Shown here in pieces: positions 36,051-47,796 of a stretch of DNA of 64,000 bases. Within the stretch, counting starts at the first letter, position 1; every line of letters begins with the position of its first letter. Source of the stretch: Sclerodactyla briareus (Eukaryota > Echinodermata > Holothuroidea > Dendrochirotida > Sclerodactylidae); the NCBI GenBank assembly GCA_026419785.1, contig JAODTK010005800.1, positions 372,001 to 436,000 of the forward strand. The letters are read 5' to 3'. The notes under the pieces are model-generated. The model did not search any database and had not been told where the DNA came from. It saw nothing but the letters and a program-made list of their open reading frames with translations. A program made the position numbers and the translations under genes.

Positions 36051-37173
36051 ATCAGATAAGATTGCGGATCTGTGATGCTTGGATGGCTTGGAAGCATAAC
36101 AGTTCAATTCTGAAATTGTTCTTGGCCAAAGCAACAGAATAGCAGTATGTGACTGAATGCAAACAGGTCTGTAACTTGAATCATGTCTTTAGGATAATCT
36201 TGACTGTTGTCTGGCCAGCTTAACCAACTCTGGTACTCAGAGAGCTTCAAGTTTTTCCACTGAATTGCGGGAGAGCTTGAGTCAGGGGATAAGCTAAGAG
36301 AGCTTAACCTATCATTTACGGTTCCATTATTCAGAGACTCCTCAGGAATATATTGACACTATCCTGCTATTTTGTCAGAGCCTGCCAGGTGACCCAAAAA
36401 ACTTTGCATTGTCTTGCGATATCCAGCTCCCTTTTTCAGCTCTCCTTTGAGAGTGCTCAAACCAGCTCAATTTCCCTACTCTCAGAGTATCATTTTACAA
36501 ACTTCACTCCATGGCCACTCTCTGTGGGAGGGATTGAGCAAGTTTCCCACACCAGGAAGATGTGCAGTCAGAGCATGTGAGAGCCACATCTCTTCTTCCA
36601 GCCAGTTTCCAATTCTGAAGTATATCCCTAAAACGAGGGGTGTGGATTACCCGCTCTGCTCTAAAGCACTCAAACCATGCGGAATTTGTTGAGCAAAGTG
36701 ACTAAGATAGCCTGATTTAGCTTACACCCAGCAAGATTCCCAGAAATGAATGTCCTAACATTCATGGAATCCACAAACTGACACAAGGGACAGGTGGCAG
36801 ACAAACTCTAAACAGAACTTGTGCTTTATTTTTAACACTCAATATTGTCGCTAATGCAAGGGACATAGAATAATACGTTATGATGATACATTTAACCTTT
36901 AGATAGTTTCGTGGAAATTGCAGAAGCACAGTTTCATTTTCATCGAAAACCTTGCATAGAACTGTCCAATCTAATGTCTAGATAGTTGGTCAGGAAAGAG
37001 ACTGCAGCAATTGCATCAAGCAATATTATTTAATCTCACATCCAGGTAATCTTACTAGCATGTTTTCCCCTCCGCAAAGGACGTTACTAGCGAAGATTAA
37101 AAATTAGGAAGAGGGGCTGGTCGAGTCTATGGGGGAGGAGAGAGATTCCACGTGGGACCCGGATATGACATAC
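36051..37173. other. Intron sequence, nothing recognised
   Basis: About 1.1 kb. Plus-strand frames near 36.4 kb have no recognisable domain. Confidence 0.45.
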
Positions 37174-37423
37174 CGTGGTATGATGTATGATGTACATTCA
37201 GCCAGGTTGGAAGACGAGTCAGTGAACTGGTATGTAACAATGCTCTGTCCAGAGGGAAGGCATCACCAAGATTGCCACCGACCAGGTTGAGGGAGACTGT
37301 TTGGCCGGAGTTCTCGGGGCCCGTGGGTGGAGTCCATGTTACGACCCAAACTGGACAATCCAGCTGGGATGGAATCGACTATGGGGGCGGCAGGGCATCC
37401 CGATATGACTGGTGGAGTCACAT
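37174..37423 (-). CDS. HYR type 1 exon
   Basis: TGCAG acceptor and GTATGT donor. It starts D-V-T-P-P-V-I-S-G-C-P and contains A-P-I-V-D-S-I-P-A, a GGNLG-like loop, and a Y-Q-F-T-D-S-S-S-N-L-A-E-C strand. 250 bases with one or two frame shifts in the middle. Confidence 0.8.
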
Positions 37424-38603
37424 CTGCAAATGTGAAAGAAAGAGCACCAACGGGGTTAACATTCAATACAGAGCTTTTAACAATCCTCTTTCACCTTTTA
37501 TCAAACTTCATACAAAGAAATGAAGTGTGTGCATGTATATTGGGCAATTTGGAAACCTCCAAATGCGGCACGAGGACCTGGTGCGTGTAACATGCGTTTT
37601 TTTAAAAACACAACTACAACACAATTTCTCAAAAATTGTTGCTGAGTAGGTGGCTGTGTAAGGGGGGATTGGCTGTGGTGAAATACAGGTGTCTACGCCA
37701 GTAAAGTATGAAATCAAATGAAGAAGTCTTACATAGTGTAGGGGTGCATGACATTACATGTTGTGCACCCAATATATCAGTAACAACATGACCTAAGTTG
37801 ATGGTCAGTGCATATGTATACCAAATGAGAATGGGGCTTTGAATTAGATTTTAACTCTCCCCGACATAGTAGGAGATGACCTGGTCGTGAGAGGGACTGG
37901 TAGCCGCTCACACAAGCTACAATCGTGGTACAATCGACGTTAGCATAGGAGGGGTGACCGTATGTTCAGGGTGCACTACGGAAGAAGAAATTCACAGGAG
38001 AAGCATGATTGAGATCAGCAAATTCAATTACAGGTGAGGTAGGCTTACACTCACCAGGGATCTAGGGCATGGTACTCCATGGTATGTGTCATATGGAAGT
38101 ATCTCCTCGATACAAACCAGGAATGGGTCACGCGAAGGATGATGCGGTTGCCTAAATGGCTGGAAAAAGCACTGCCCCTTCATCAACTAGAGGTCTTTGT
38201 ACCTCTAGGTTAGAGTTGTTAGCGTAATAGGAATCACAATGTTTTGACGGTTAGTGGGTTTGGCCCAAAAACGCTCCATATCCACCCAGATCTCTGATAT
38301 ATCTCATGCATACTCCTGCAGATTCTGGGGCAATAATTTCCATGGACTTTATCATGACTGAAATAAAGGATTTCCAGGACCCCCTATACATTCAAACAGA
38401 ATTCTCAACTGAACACCATCTCAAAAAAGAGCCAAAAACACAACAGCAAACAGCTGTGAGAAAGTAACAACATCACTTCCTGAAAATTTCCATGACTTCT
38501 CCAGACTTTTCTGAATTTCAAAACTTATGCAGGCCTGGGTTTCCGTTGATGAAACTCCATGGCTTTCAAGGTTTCCTACAACCCCGGGAACCCTGCTACT
38601 CAC
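37424..38603. other. Intron sequence, nothing firmly recognised
   Basis: About 1.2 kb. A weak module-like segment near 37.87-38.03 kb was considered but not accepted. Confidence 0.45.
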
Positions 38604-38867
38604 CGACGACGATGACGGAGAATATCACGGTGGTGAGGTGTTCCCAGCTGCCATCCGACGACGGGACCACTACAGTCCGTGTCCCGATGTTGAAAACAGG
38701 CTCCCAGACGAGGGACTGTAAGTGATGGTGGGGTTCCACCCGAGTCGTTCGCGTCGCCACGATAGCCGGCAGGTTCACGATGGCGCCGTTGCGATTGGGA
38801 TCGGTAGTACGACAGGGTGGGTCCAGGTGGGCCAATTTTAGGATGACGGGGGTGTTCCATGTCAACA
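38604..38867 (-). CDS. HYR type 2 exon, nearly intact
   Basis: 264 bases, the same length as the 30.7 kb type 2 exon, ending at a GTGAGT donor. Reads P-V-I-L-K start, D-P-N-R-N-G-A-I-V-N, LPAIVAT, PVFNIGTRTVVVPSSD and FSVIVVG. The usual start N-C-P is altered and the mid loop has a local frame change. Confidence 0.8.
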
Positions 38868-39601
38868 CTTGGCATCGAAGAGTCATACAACCAGGTTAGA
38901 TGTACTCAAGGATACACACTTTTGTGGATAGGCTAGTTTTGGAAATAGATAGAAGGTTGGCATAACATGTGTTTCTACGTGGGAAAACCAGGAACTCACC
39001 GATCAGACTGTTTGTGGGACTTCTGTGGTCTGTTGTGAGAAGTCCAGATGAAGCTCGATCAAATTGGCAAATATTCACGAAAAATAATTATCAGCATTAC
39101 ACTTGACAGGATCAGAAAAACAATAAAGCTCCAAAAATATACAGAGAATCTTCTGTAAACCTTGAAACAGGACTACTCGGTCGGTTGAAGCGATGTGGCC
39201 AATCATACCTGACAGTACTTTTTGCAAAACAAAATAAGAGGACCATACCATTGTCCACCCAGGATAACCAGAAGGGAACTAGGTCATTTGTGCATGTGTG
39301 TGCACAGTAATTCAGAAGCTAATTCCAACAGTTCCTTTTCATACGAACCAATCTCAGAGATTTGTTTGTTGATTGACAAGATGACCGAGCCTATTAACTT
39401 CCATTAATTACGTGTCGTATCACCTCCAGAATGAAGAAGTGTCCCAAAAGTTGAGCTCATTAGCTAGTTGGAATGGGTTCAGTGTGTCCATGAGGAGGAC
39501 ACAATTTGAAAGTTGAATTTCCCTCACAGATAGTAAACTGCCCAGGCTTAATACTTCAGTCAACGATAACAAAAAAAAAAGAAGAAGATAACCAGTTTAA
39601 C
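38868..39601. other. Intron sequence, nothing recognised
   Basis: About 730 bases, with an A-rich run near 39,570. No exon supported. Confidence 0.5.
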
Positions 39602-39845
39602 CTCCGACGACACGGACGATGAAATCACAGTTTACAGTGTTGCCGCTTGGTCTGCATAGGAAATATGGACCGTTTGTTTCTCAATAAGGAAGAAACATAG
39701 ATCATGAAGAGGTTGACACGAGCTCACTGAACCAGATTATCAGTCGCCAAAGGGCCATCGAACATAACCTGTACGCCAGCGGACCCAAATGGGGCGGCAG
39801 CAAACCACTTGCCAGTGTTGGTGAAAACAGGAGGATCATTGTCAA
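39602..39845 (-). CDS. HYR type 3 exon
   Basis: CACAG acceptor, then V-D-N-D-P-P-V-F-T-N-T-G-K-W, FGSAGVQVMFDGPLATDN and an F-I-V-R-V-V-G ending at a GTTAAA donor. 244 bases, so two or more indels in the second half break the frame. It is the same subtype as the intact 33.7 kb exon. Confidence 0.75.
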
Positions 39846-40615
39846 CTGTGGGACAATTGTGTACAATAGGGTTAGGGCATCACAATTGGAGCTGGCTAGA
39901 TAAAATACAACTATGTAAAATAGAAATCGGAGGAACTGATATTGAGTTAAGGGGAGAACAAAAACAAAATATGTGGATGAGCTTCATAGCCAGATTACAC
40001 ATCAATGAACTACAGGAGAGGACATTTGATTTGTTTCTACAGGTTCATGAAGCCAACTGAGGCTCATTTAGGAACCATGGCCGTATTGACGTGGATTGAG
40101 CACCAGAAAATAATTGCCTCACCTCTAGGGATTAGTGCTCAGATGATAACGAGGCGGGTTGGTTGTTAGCCATCCACCTGCTCCGGGGACCGCCATTTTT
40201 TGTCCCCCACCCGAAAGACTGTCGGAATCTGGAGGAATGGAAGTTCAAGTTCAACATGATGCTCACAGCCAACAACAGGACTATTGCAAATATCCCATAA
40301 CTGACCCAAAAAAAATCCACTGCCATCACCGCAGACAGGAATCACGAAGTGAAGATCAAGACCTCGCCCATCGCAACTTCAAATACAGCCACCTAGAGCA
40401 AAAACGTCCCGTGACTGCGGAACCCCAAAATATGTTGGTTGTAAAGAATACCACTCACCATCTTACGCCACCTAATGCATTCTATTTAAACATAACTGGA
40501 AGTGAATAGACAGTGAAACAATTGTACTAGAACAAGATATGGGGCTTGACATCCATATTAGAATTATGACCAGCCATCATAGGTAAGAAGAGACAGAAAC
40601 ATGACTGTCCCTTGC
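39846..40615. other. Intron sequence, nothing recognised
   Basis: About 770 bases between two modules. No exon or repeat supported. Confidence 0.5.
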
Positions 40616-40863
40616 CATTGCACGATATTGTCTCTACTGCACCAGCGGAGTCGGTGCAGAGGTACACGATATCACCACCTGAGAACGAAATCCAGTGGAG
40701 TGTTCGGAGCTGGGTCGCATGACACATCCAGAGGGCGATTTGAAGCGAGGTCTTCCTCGTCAGAGCAGGTAGGATTGGAATAGATCAGGATCACCTGGGA
40801 CGATCAGAGGGAAAATCTGTGCATTGCTGGGACATGGCAAAAACTGGGGCGTGTGTTCATTGA
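40616..40863 (-). CDS. Six-Cys HYR-like exon (CSDEED form), module D
   Basis: Acceptor TTGCAG precedes V-N-E-H-T-P-Q-F-L-P-C-P. CSDEEDLA, V-S-C-D-P-A-P, a C-T-D-S-A-G-A-V-E-T-I-S-C-N-G ending follow. It matches module C at 34.9 kb. One or two shifts lie in the middle. The donor reads GCAAGG, either a GC-AG intron or a sequence error. Confidence 0.75.
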
Positions 40864-40904
40864 CTGCAACACAAAAAACAGGCATAAATTATGGGGGAGA
40901 ATCT

Positions 40905-41590
40905 TTAGTAAAAAACCAGGAATTGGGTTTTGAGTAACCAATGCCTCAATCTCTAACCTAAATTCTAATAGTGAAACAGGCCACAAATGTGGGGTTGTGA
41001 TCATTTAGTACAAACCAAGTTTTGGTTTAGAGTACAAACCTATGCCTCAAACCCTAACCTAAATTCTAATAGTGAAACAGGCCACAAATATTGGGGTGTG
41101 GGTTGTGAATCATTAGTTTAGTACAACCCAAGGTTCTGAGTTTAGAGTAAAGCTTATGCCTCAATCCCTAACCTAAATTGTAATAGTTGAAAACAGGCAC
41201 AAATGGTGGGGTGTTGAATAATTAGTACAAACCAACGGTTTTGCGTTTAGAGTAAACATATGCCTCAATCCCGACCTCAATTCCAATAGTGAAACAGGCA
41301 CAAATATTGGGGGGAACATAGTATGAACCAAGGTTCTGGTTTGAGTAAAACTATGCTCAAACCCTACCTAAAAATTGTAATAGTGAAACAGGCCAAATGT
41401 TGGGGTTGGAATCATTAGTACAAACCACATATGGTTTGGTTTAGAGTGACCTTATGCCTCAATCCCTACCTTAAATTCTAATAGTGAAACAGGCACAAAT
41501 GTTGGGGTGTGAACAATTATTACAAACCAAGGTTCTGGTTTAGAGTAAACCTTATGCCTCAATCCCTAACCTAAATTCTAATAGTGCAAG
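40905..41590. repeat. Satellite-like tandem array, seven ~100-113 bp units
   Basis: Units share 'tatgcctcaatccctaacct', 'aaattctaatagtgaaacag' and 'ggtttagagtaaacc'. Successive 'gtgaaacagg' landmarks fall near 40,971, 41,072, 41,185, 41,289, 41,383 and 41,484. Located in the intron between the Cys array and the mixed block. Confidence 0.9.
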
Positions 41591-41640
41591 CCCTCCCTGA
41601 GATATTGTTTTTTGTTCTATTCCTATAGGCACATTATTAA

Positions 41641-41659
41641 TGCCCCCCCCCCCCCCCCC
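41641..41659. repeat. Poly-C run
   Basis: Homopolymer of about 18 C. Length is unreliable in most sequencing methods. Confidence 0.85.
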
Positions 41660-42209
41660 GTAAAACATGATCAATTCATTTGTCATTATTGGATGTCAAT
41701 TAAGTGTCATCAACAGGAGCACTTTGCTAAAATTGACAATTCTTTCATCCATAACGTGCTCCATCTGAATGAATGATCAGGAAATATATGCAGCAGCACT
41801 GCGTTAAGATGATATAATAAAGACCATGTCAAAACAGGCATCGCCTGGCGGGTGAATTGCCAACATATATATCCAACTTTTAAACGAAGGAAGGCATTGA
41901 TGGTTGTGAAGGATTTATATCAGGAGGATGACAACCACGACCAAAATAAGGGACAGGTTATTCCAGATGAACTGCCACATTCCTAAATGCACAAATGCAA
42001 CCAAGTTCGTGAAATTACAAAATTATGCAACCTTGAATCTCTGGAGTGGGTTACAGCGAAGGGGAAACCATAATATCCCTGAAGTGGGGGATATGAGTAA
42101 ACAAAATGTGGGAGTGATACCACCCCACCCCCAAAATGACCTGTCCCACAAAATTCCAACATACCACCAGGGTAAAACTAGCCTGCTGTCAGAGAATGAC
42201 CACACTTAC
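41660..42209. other. Intron sequence, nothing recognised
   Basis: About 550 bases without supported exon. Confidence 0.5.
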
Positions 42210-42458
42210 CTCTTACGATGACTGTAATTTCACACTGTGCAGTGGCACCAGCACTGTCGGTACAAGTTACATGTCACAGTGTTAGCACCCACATCCTCAT
42301 AGAAGGATGTTGCAGGTCGGTCACAACTTGCTGCAAATTGGCCGTCCTCACTGTCAACACAGGTCGGGATCGTTATCGTCGCAGCTTGTCCAATGTTCCC
42401 GGCAGGGACTCTACAGGGTCTGGGTTCTCGCACGTGACAGTTGGGTTTGTGTTGATGG
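42210..42458 (-). CDS. Six-Cys HYR-like exon (module E)
   Basis: 249 bases, TGTAG acceptor and GTAAGT donor, phase 1-1. Start A-I-N-T-N-P-T-V, a C-E-N-P-D-P-V segment, IGQAATITIPTCVDSEDGQF, AASCDRPATSFYEDVGANTV and a C-T-D-S-A-G-A end. One inserted and one missing base shift the frame near both ends. It is the last Cys exon of the tandem array in transcription order. Confidence 0.8.
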
Positions 42459-43494
42459 CTACAGGTAAAGAATATATATAGTGGGGCTATTGGAGAATAA
42501 AAACTGGAAATGACAAAAAATCAGAGGAGAACCATGTAAACAAACACCTCGGACGGGTGGATGGACTAACTGTTTGAGCTAAAGAAATGTCTATACATGA
42601 GATCAATATCATCTGAGCAGTGGTCCAGAGTTATCGCGAGTGCTCATCCACAATCGATATGGATCCTTGATGAGCCTAATTACTTGTTCTCTCAAAAAGA
42701 AAAGGTACTATAGTTCTTGACGCTAGCTTGATGGTTTCGATGCTGCCCAAGTATTTTGGCTAATCATCTTGTTGCGTCCTCTTGCTAGCAATCGGAAACC
42801 TTACCGCTCAGTATTGTTTTTAAGCTTCTTTCTTTCTTCATCTCATACTGGGTTTTTTTAAAACAAAAAGCGTTCCAAAGACTAGAAAACCCTACCCATG
42901 CTTGTCAGATGGGGGCATTAAATGCTGGTCCTGAAAGCAGAATGGAAGTGCAAGTTACAAGTTGCTAATCTTTGTGGAACCTGTCGAAATACAATGGCAA
43001 GTAATTGTCAGCCTTTATCAACAATTCTACTGTTGGGATACCTAATATGAATCTCAGTATATCCCATTTCACGGTATCAAGAGAAGAAAAAAATTTTATT
43101 TCCCGTGAAGACCTTTTGTTTCAATGTGTAGAGTAAAATGGGAACATGACATTAATTGGCCAATCTATTGCGCTATGGTAAGAGCACAATAAGCTATCAG
43201 AAATCATCCTTGAGATTATAGGGGGGACAGCAGATTTTTTGTAATACAAAGTCAATGTAAAACAATGTCATTTTCAAAGGCCCTATGACAAAATATAAGG
43301 ATTGAAAAGAACCAGAGAACTAAAGACAATGGCTTTAGGATAATAAGTAATAGTCTCGTTTGATTCTCTGATTTGCAGCATTTACTGTCTACATCAGCCA
43401 CCCACATTTCAATACACTCCCACCTGTTTGTGCAGACATTTGGGGGACCAATAGCATTCCCTACAATGTAACAGCAACCCTGTATGAATACTCC
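42459..43494. repeat. Intron duplicated as a near-identical copy at 44,692-45,767
   Basis: The whole intron, from 'aaagaatatatatagtgggg' to 'aacagcaaccctg', recurs 2.25 kb further on with only scattered differences, including the 'cagatgggggcattaaat' landmark. It is part of a tandem two-exon duplication. Confidence 0.85.
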
Positions 43495-43747
43495 CTGGTC
43501 ACAATGACAGCGCGATCTCACACTGTGCGGTGGCACCGGCTCACTGGTCAGTACAATACTGTCACAGTGTTACAGACCCACATTCCTGGTGAAGGATGTT
43601 GCAGGGCGGTCACGCTTGCTGCAAATACGCCATCTTCACTGTCAACGCAGCTCGGGATTGTGATCGTCGCAGATTGGCCAATGTTTCCAGGCAGGGACTG
43701 AACCGGGTCTGGGTTCTCGCAAGTGACAGTAGGGTTTGTGTTTAAAG
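43495..43747 (-). CDS. Six-Cys HYR-like exon (module F)
   Basis: TACAG acceptor, A-L-N-T-N-P-T-V-T start, CENPDPVQSLPGNIGQ, SATITIPSCVDSEDGVFAAS, and a frame change in the second half. The donor region reads ctccctgg where the paralog at 45.77 kb has ctcacctg, so the GTGAG is lost as written. It is a 'b' subtype module (IPSCVDSEDGVF). Confidence 0.75.
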
Positions 43748-43870
43748 CTGTAGGTGAGATGATCAAATAAGTCTTAACTATAGTCAATAACAATGGTATC
43801 ATCCTCTGGGAATTGTGGCTGTTTTCTTGTTAAGTCAGATACTTTTTGCATTTGTCGTTTCCTGAACCAG

Positions 43871-44262
43871 AAAGCCAAAAGGCTTAGTGATTCCTATTGC
43901 CAGACACACAGACAAATAGGAGATTGTACCAGTTCATTATGGGCGACATAAGGTCTGACATTTTTCCCATTTTTTTCAACCAACTTATAGGGTTCCTGTA
44001 CTCTTGACATGAAAGCTGTACACCGAATTTCCAATGTTTAGACTTTGAACTCTGGTGACACGCAGATGCCACTCTGATCTGACCCCAAAACAACAGGTTA
44101 ATGTACTCATCATGGGGAAACAACACATACCAAGTATGAGCTTTATACATCCAGGTGGGGTCAAGTTATCATGTCACAGCTGGGTGTCACATACATACAC
44201 ACATACACACAGACGCACTGGCACGACTGCATAGATTCCTTTGACTTTGTCAAGGAATAAAA
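43871..44262 (+). mobile_element. Hairpin-ended tandem-unit element, short copy (copy 2)
   Basis: Left hairpin end (GCCAAAAGGCTTAGTGATTCC), about one ~320 bp unit with 'gaccccaaaacaacagg', the CA-rich stretch and the right end 'gactgcatagattcctttg' with the hairpin TTTGACTTTGTCAA. Located in the intron between Cys modules F and G. Confidence 0.7.
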
Positions 44263-44443
44263 AAACTGGACGAGTGGGGATTTATATGACGAAAGACATT
44301 ATCATCAGATAACACAAGCGTTAGTTACTGCAGTTTGCCAAGCAAGTTTTTTACAATCAAATCAGATCAACCAGTGACTGAGGTAACAGCTGCTCTGAAT
44401 TTGTCGAGACAAAATTTTGACCATATCTATGTCCAAAACTTAC

Positions 44444-44691
44444 CTGTCCGATGACTGTGATTCCACACTGTGCGGTGGCACCAGCACTGTCGGTACAGGT
44501 ACACGTCACAGTGTTAGCACCCACATCCTCATAGAAGGATGTTGCAGGTCGGTCACAACTTGCTGCAAATTGGCCGTCCTCACTGTCAACACAGGTCGGG
44601 ATCGTTATCGTCGCAGCTTGTCCAATGTTTCCAGGCAGGGACTCTACAGGGTCTGGGTTCTCGCATGTGACAGTTGGGTTTGTGTTGATGG
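44444..44691 (-). CDS. Six-Cys HYR-like exon (module G)
   Basis: Same sequence type as module E: TGTAG acceptor, A-I-N-T-N-P-T-V-T, C-E-N-P-D-P-V-E-S, CVDSEDGQFAASCDRPATSF, YEDVGANTVTCTCTDSAGAT. One base is missing close to the GTAAGT donor (248 bases). Nearly identical to E, indicating recent duplication. Confidence 0.85.
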
Positions 44692-45767
44692 CTACAGGTA
44701 AAGAACATATATAGTGGGGCTATTAGAGAATCAAAACTGGAAATAACAAAAAATCAGAGGAAAACCATGTAAACAAACACCTTGGACGGGTGGATGGACT
44801 AACTGTTTGAGCTAAAGAAATGTCTATACATGAGATCAATATCACCTGAGCAGTGGTCCAGAGTTATCGCGAGTGCTCATCCACAATCGATATGGATCCT
44901 TGATGAGCCTAATTACTTGGTTCTCTCAAAAATGAGAAGGCAAGATAGTTCTTGATGGCTGGCTGAATGTTTTCGATGCTGCCCAAGTATTTTGGGCTAA
45001 TCAATCTTGTTGCGTCCTCTGGCTAGCAATCAGGAACCGCAACCGCGCAGTATTGTTTAAGCTTCTTTTTTTCTTCATCTAATACTGGTTTTTGAACAAA
45101 GCATTTCAGAGACTAGAAACCCTACCCATGCTTGTCAGATGGGGGCATTAAATCTGGTCCTGAAACCAGAATGGAAGTGCAAGTTACAAGTTGCTAAACT
45201 TTTGGAACCTGTCGAAAATACAATGCAAGTCATTGTCAGCATTTATCAAATTCTACTGTTGGGATACCTAATATGAATCTCAGTTAGTATCCCAATTTCA
45301 CAGGTATAAAATCAGAAGAAAAAATATCTATTCAAGTGAAGACCTTTTGTTTCAATGTGTAGAGTAAAAGGGGGAACATGACTTGAATTTTGCCAATCTG
45401 AGTGCGCTATGGTAAGGCACAATAAGCTATCAGATAATCATCCTTGAGATTAAAGGGGGAAAGCAGGATTTTTTGTAATACAAAGTCAATGTCAACATGC
45501 ATTTTCAAAGGCCCTATGACAAAATATAGTTAGGATTTGAAAAGAACAGAAAACTAAAAACATGGCTTTAGGATAATGAAGTATAGTCTCGTTTGATTCT
45601 CTGTAAATACCCATTTCCACCTTCTTGTTATCGAGAAGCACATTTGCAGCATTTACTGTCTACACTCAGCCACCCACATTCAAATACACTTCCACCTGTT
45701 TGTGCAGACATTTGAGGGACCAATAGCATTCCCTACAATGTAACAGCAACCCTGAATGAAGACTCAC

Positions 45768-46016
45768 CTGTCACAATGACAGCGATCTCACACTGTGCGG
45801 TGGCACCAGCACTGTCAGTACAGATACATGTCACAGTGTTAGCACCCACATCCTCATAGAAGGATGTTGCAGGGCGGTCACAGCTTGCTGCAAATACGCC
45901 ATCTTCACTGTCAACGCAGCTCGGGATTGTGATCGTCGCAGATTGGCCAATGTTTCCAGGCAGGGACTGAACCGGGTCTGGGTTCTCGCAAGTGACAGTA
46001 GGGTTTGTGTTTAAAG
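45768..46016 (-). CDS. Six-Cys HYR-like exon (module H)
   Basis: 249 bases with TACAG acceptor and GTGAGT donor. 'b' subtype: ALNTNPTVTCENPDPVQ, SATITIPSCVDSEDGVFAAS, YEDVGANTVTCICTDSAGA and Q-C-E-I-A-V-I-V-T. All six cysteines and the phase-1 boundaries are present. It appears open throughout and serves as the reference 'b' module. Confidence 0.85.
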
Positions 46017-46146
46017 CTGTAGGTTGTGATAATCAAATGAGTCAAGTCTTAACTATAGTCAATAACAATGGTATCATCCTCTGGGGAATTGTGGCTGTTT
46101 CTCGTTAAAGTCAGATACTTTTTGCATTTGTCGTTTCCTGAACCAG

Positions 46147-46533
46147 AAAGCCAAAAGGCTTAGTGATTCCTATTGCCAGACACACAGACAAATAGGAGAT
46201 TGTACCAGCTCATTATGGGTGACATAAAGTCTGACATTTCTCCCATTTTTTCAACCAACTGATAGGGTTCCTGTACTCTTGAAAAGAAAGCTACACACTA
46301 AATTCCAAGGTTTTCAGACTTTGAACTCTGGTGACCTCAGATGACCTCTGATCTGACCCCAAAACAACAGGGTGAATGTACTCATCATGGGAAACACACA
46401 TACCAAGTATGAGCTTCATCCATCCAGGTGGGGTCAAGTTATGTTCACAAGCTGGGTGTCACATACATACACACATACACACAGGCACGACTGCATAGAT
46501 TCCTTTGACTTTGTCAAGGAATAAAAAAAAACT
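46147..46533 (+). mobile_element. Hairpin-ended tandem-unit element, short copy (copy 3)
   Basis: Paralogous to the copy at 43.87 kb and duplicated together with the surrounding intron. Same ends, one ~320 bp unit. Confidence 0.7.
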
Positions 46534-46708
46534 GGACGAGTGGGGATTTATATGATGAAAGACATTATCATCAGATAACACAAGCGTTAGTTACTGCAGT
46601 TTGCCAAGCAAGTGTTTTACAATCAAATCAGATTAACCAGTGACTGAGGTATAGCTGCTCTGAATTTGTCAAGACAAAATTTTGACCATACCTATGTCCA
46701 AAACTTAC

Positions 46709-46957
46709 CTGTCACGATGACTGTGATTTCACACTGCGCAGTGGCACCAGCACTGTCGGTACAGGTGCATGTTACGAAGTTAGCACCCACATTCTGATAG
46801 AAGGATGAAGCAGGTCGGTCACAATTCGCTGCAAATTGGCCGTCTTCACTGTCTACACAAGTTGGTATTGTTATCGTGGCAGCTTGTCCAATGTTTCCAG
46901 GCAGGGACTGAACCGGGTCTGGGTTCTCGCAGATGACAGTAGGGTTTGTGTTAATGG
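46709..46957 (-). CDS. Six-Cys HYR-like exon (module I), intact
   Basis: 249 bases open from acceptor CTATAG to donor GTAAGT. A-I-N-T-N-P-T-V-I, CENPDPVQSLPGNIGQ, AATITIPTCVDSEDGQFAAN, CDRPASSFYQNVGANFVTC, TCTDSAGATAQCEITVIVT. 'a' subtype. Six cysteines (CEN, CVD, NCD, TCTC, QCE) suggest three disulfides (inference). Best single example for modelling this variant. Confidence 0.9.
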
Positions 46958-47547
46958 CTATAGAAAGAGAACAATATGGCGTCCAAAAAGAATCAACGAG
47001 AATATTGGGTAATGGGAAATGCATGTCAATTGCAGTTATCAAGGGGGACTAACATAGCGCAATGGCTAGAATGTGGCCTTTTTTGAAGAAGTTGTGGATA
47101 AATCTTACTACTGCATGGTTTTATCAGAGAGCTGAACTGCAGTTCTTGATAACTAGTGGGTTGTTCCATGTATTGTGGTAAGTATTTGGGGCTAGTTGAG
47201 ATTGTTGGGTCCTCTGATCAGCAATCAGGAACCACAACCCTGCAGTGGTTTTGTTTATATTCCTATTTATTCTAGTTTTTGGGGAAAGCAGTCCAAAGAC
47301 GGAATTCTTACTCATGTGTGCGAGTCCATGACCTTTGCCCTTTAAAGTTCAAGACGACATGAAAATCACTAACAAGCATGTGCTGTTGTGCCAATTATTC
47401 TTGGTCTACCCATTCTCCTTATGAGTTGTTACAGCTGCAAGCCAGAATAAAGCACTTCTACATGAAGTGCAAGTGTCCGTGCAGACACTGGGGAACCAAC
47501 CAAAATTCTTGCGAGGTATAAAACGGCAGCACCTAACAAAGACTAAC
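46958..47547. other. Intron sequence, paralogous to other introns of the array
   Basis: The 47,085-47,300 part is paralogous to 50,830-51,010 and to 53,095-53,240 and represents the uninterrupted site of the hAT-like insertion seen at 49.34 kb. Confidence 0.7.
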
Positions 47548-47796
47548 CTGTCACAATGACTGTGATTTCACACTGCGCAGTGGCACCAGCACTGTCGGTA
47601 CAGGTGCATGTTACGAAGTTAGCACCCACATTCTGATAGAAGGATGAAGCAGGTCGGTCACAACTTGCTGCAAATTGGCCGTCTTCACTGTCGATGCAGG
47701 TCGGGATCGTTATCGTGGCGACTTGTCCGTTGTTTCCGGGCAGGGACTGAACTGGGTCTGGGTTCTCACAGATGACAGTAGGGTTTGTGTTGATAG
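47548..47796 (-). CDS. Six-Cys HYR-like exon (module J)
   Basis: 249 bases, TAAAG acceptor, GTTAGT donor, phase 1-1. A-I-N-T-N-P-T-V-I-C start, G-N-N-G-Q-V-A-T-I-T-I-P variant, C-I-D-S-E-D-G-Q-F, QNVGANFVTCTC. Reads essentially open. First exon of a 'J-I-H' triplet in transcription order. Confidence 0.85.

Noticed and set aside
37870..38035. Weak HYR-like reading on the minus strand (A-D-L-N-H-A-S-P-V-N-F-F-F ... N-V-D-C)
   Set aside because: No splice sites, no paralog and several frame changes; similarity too thin.
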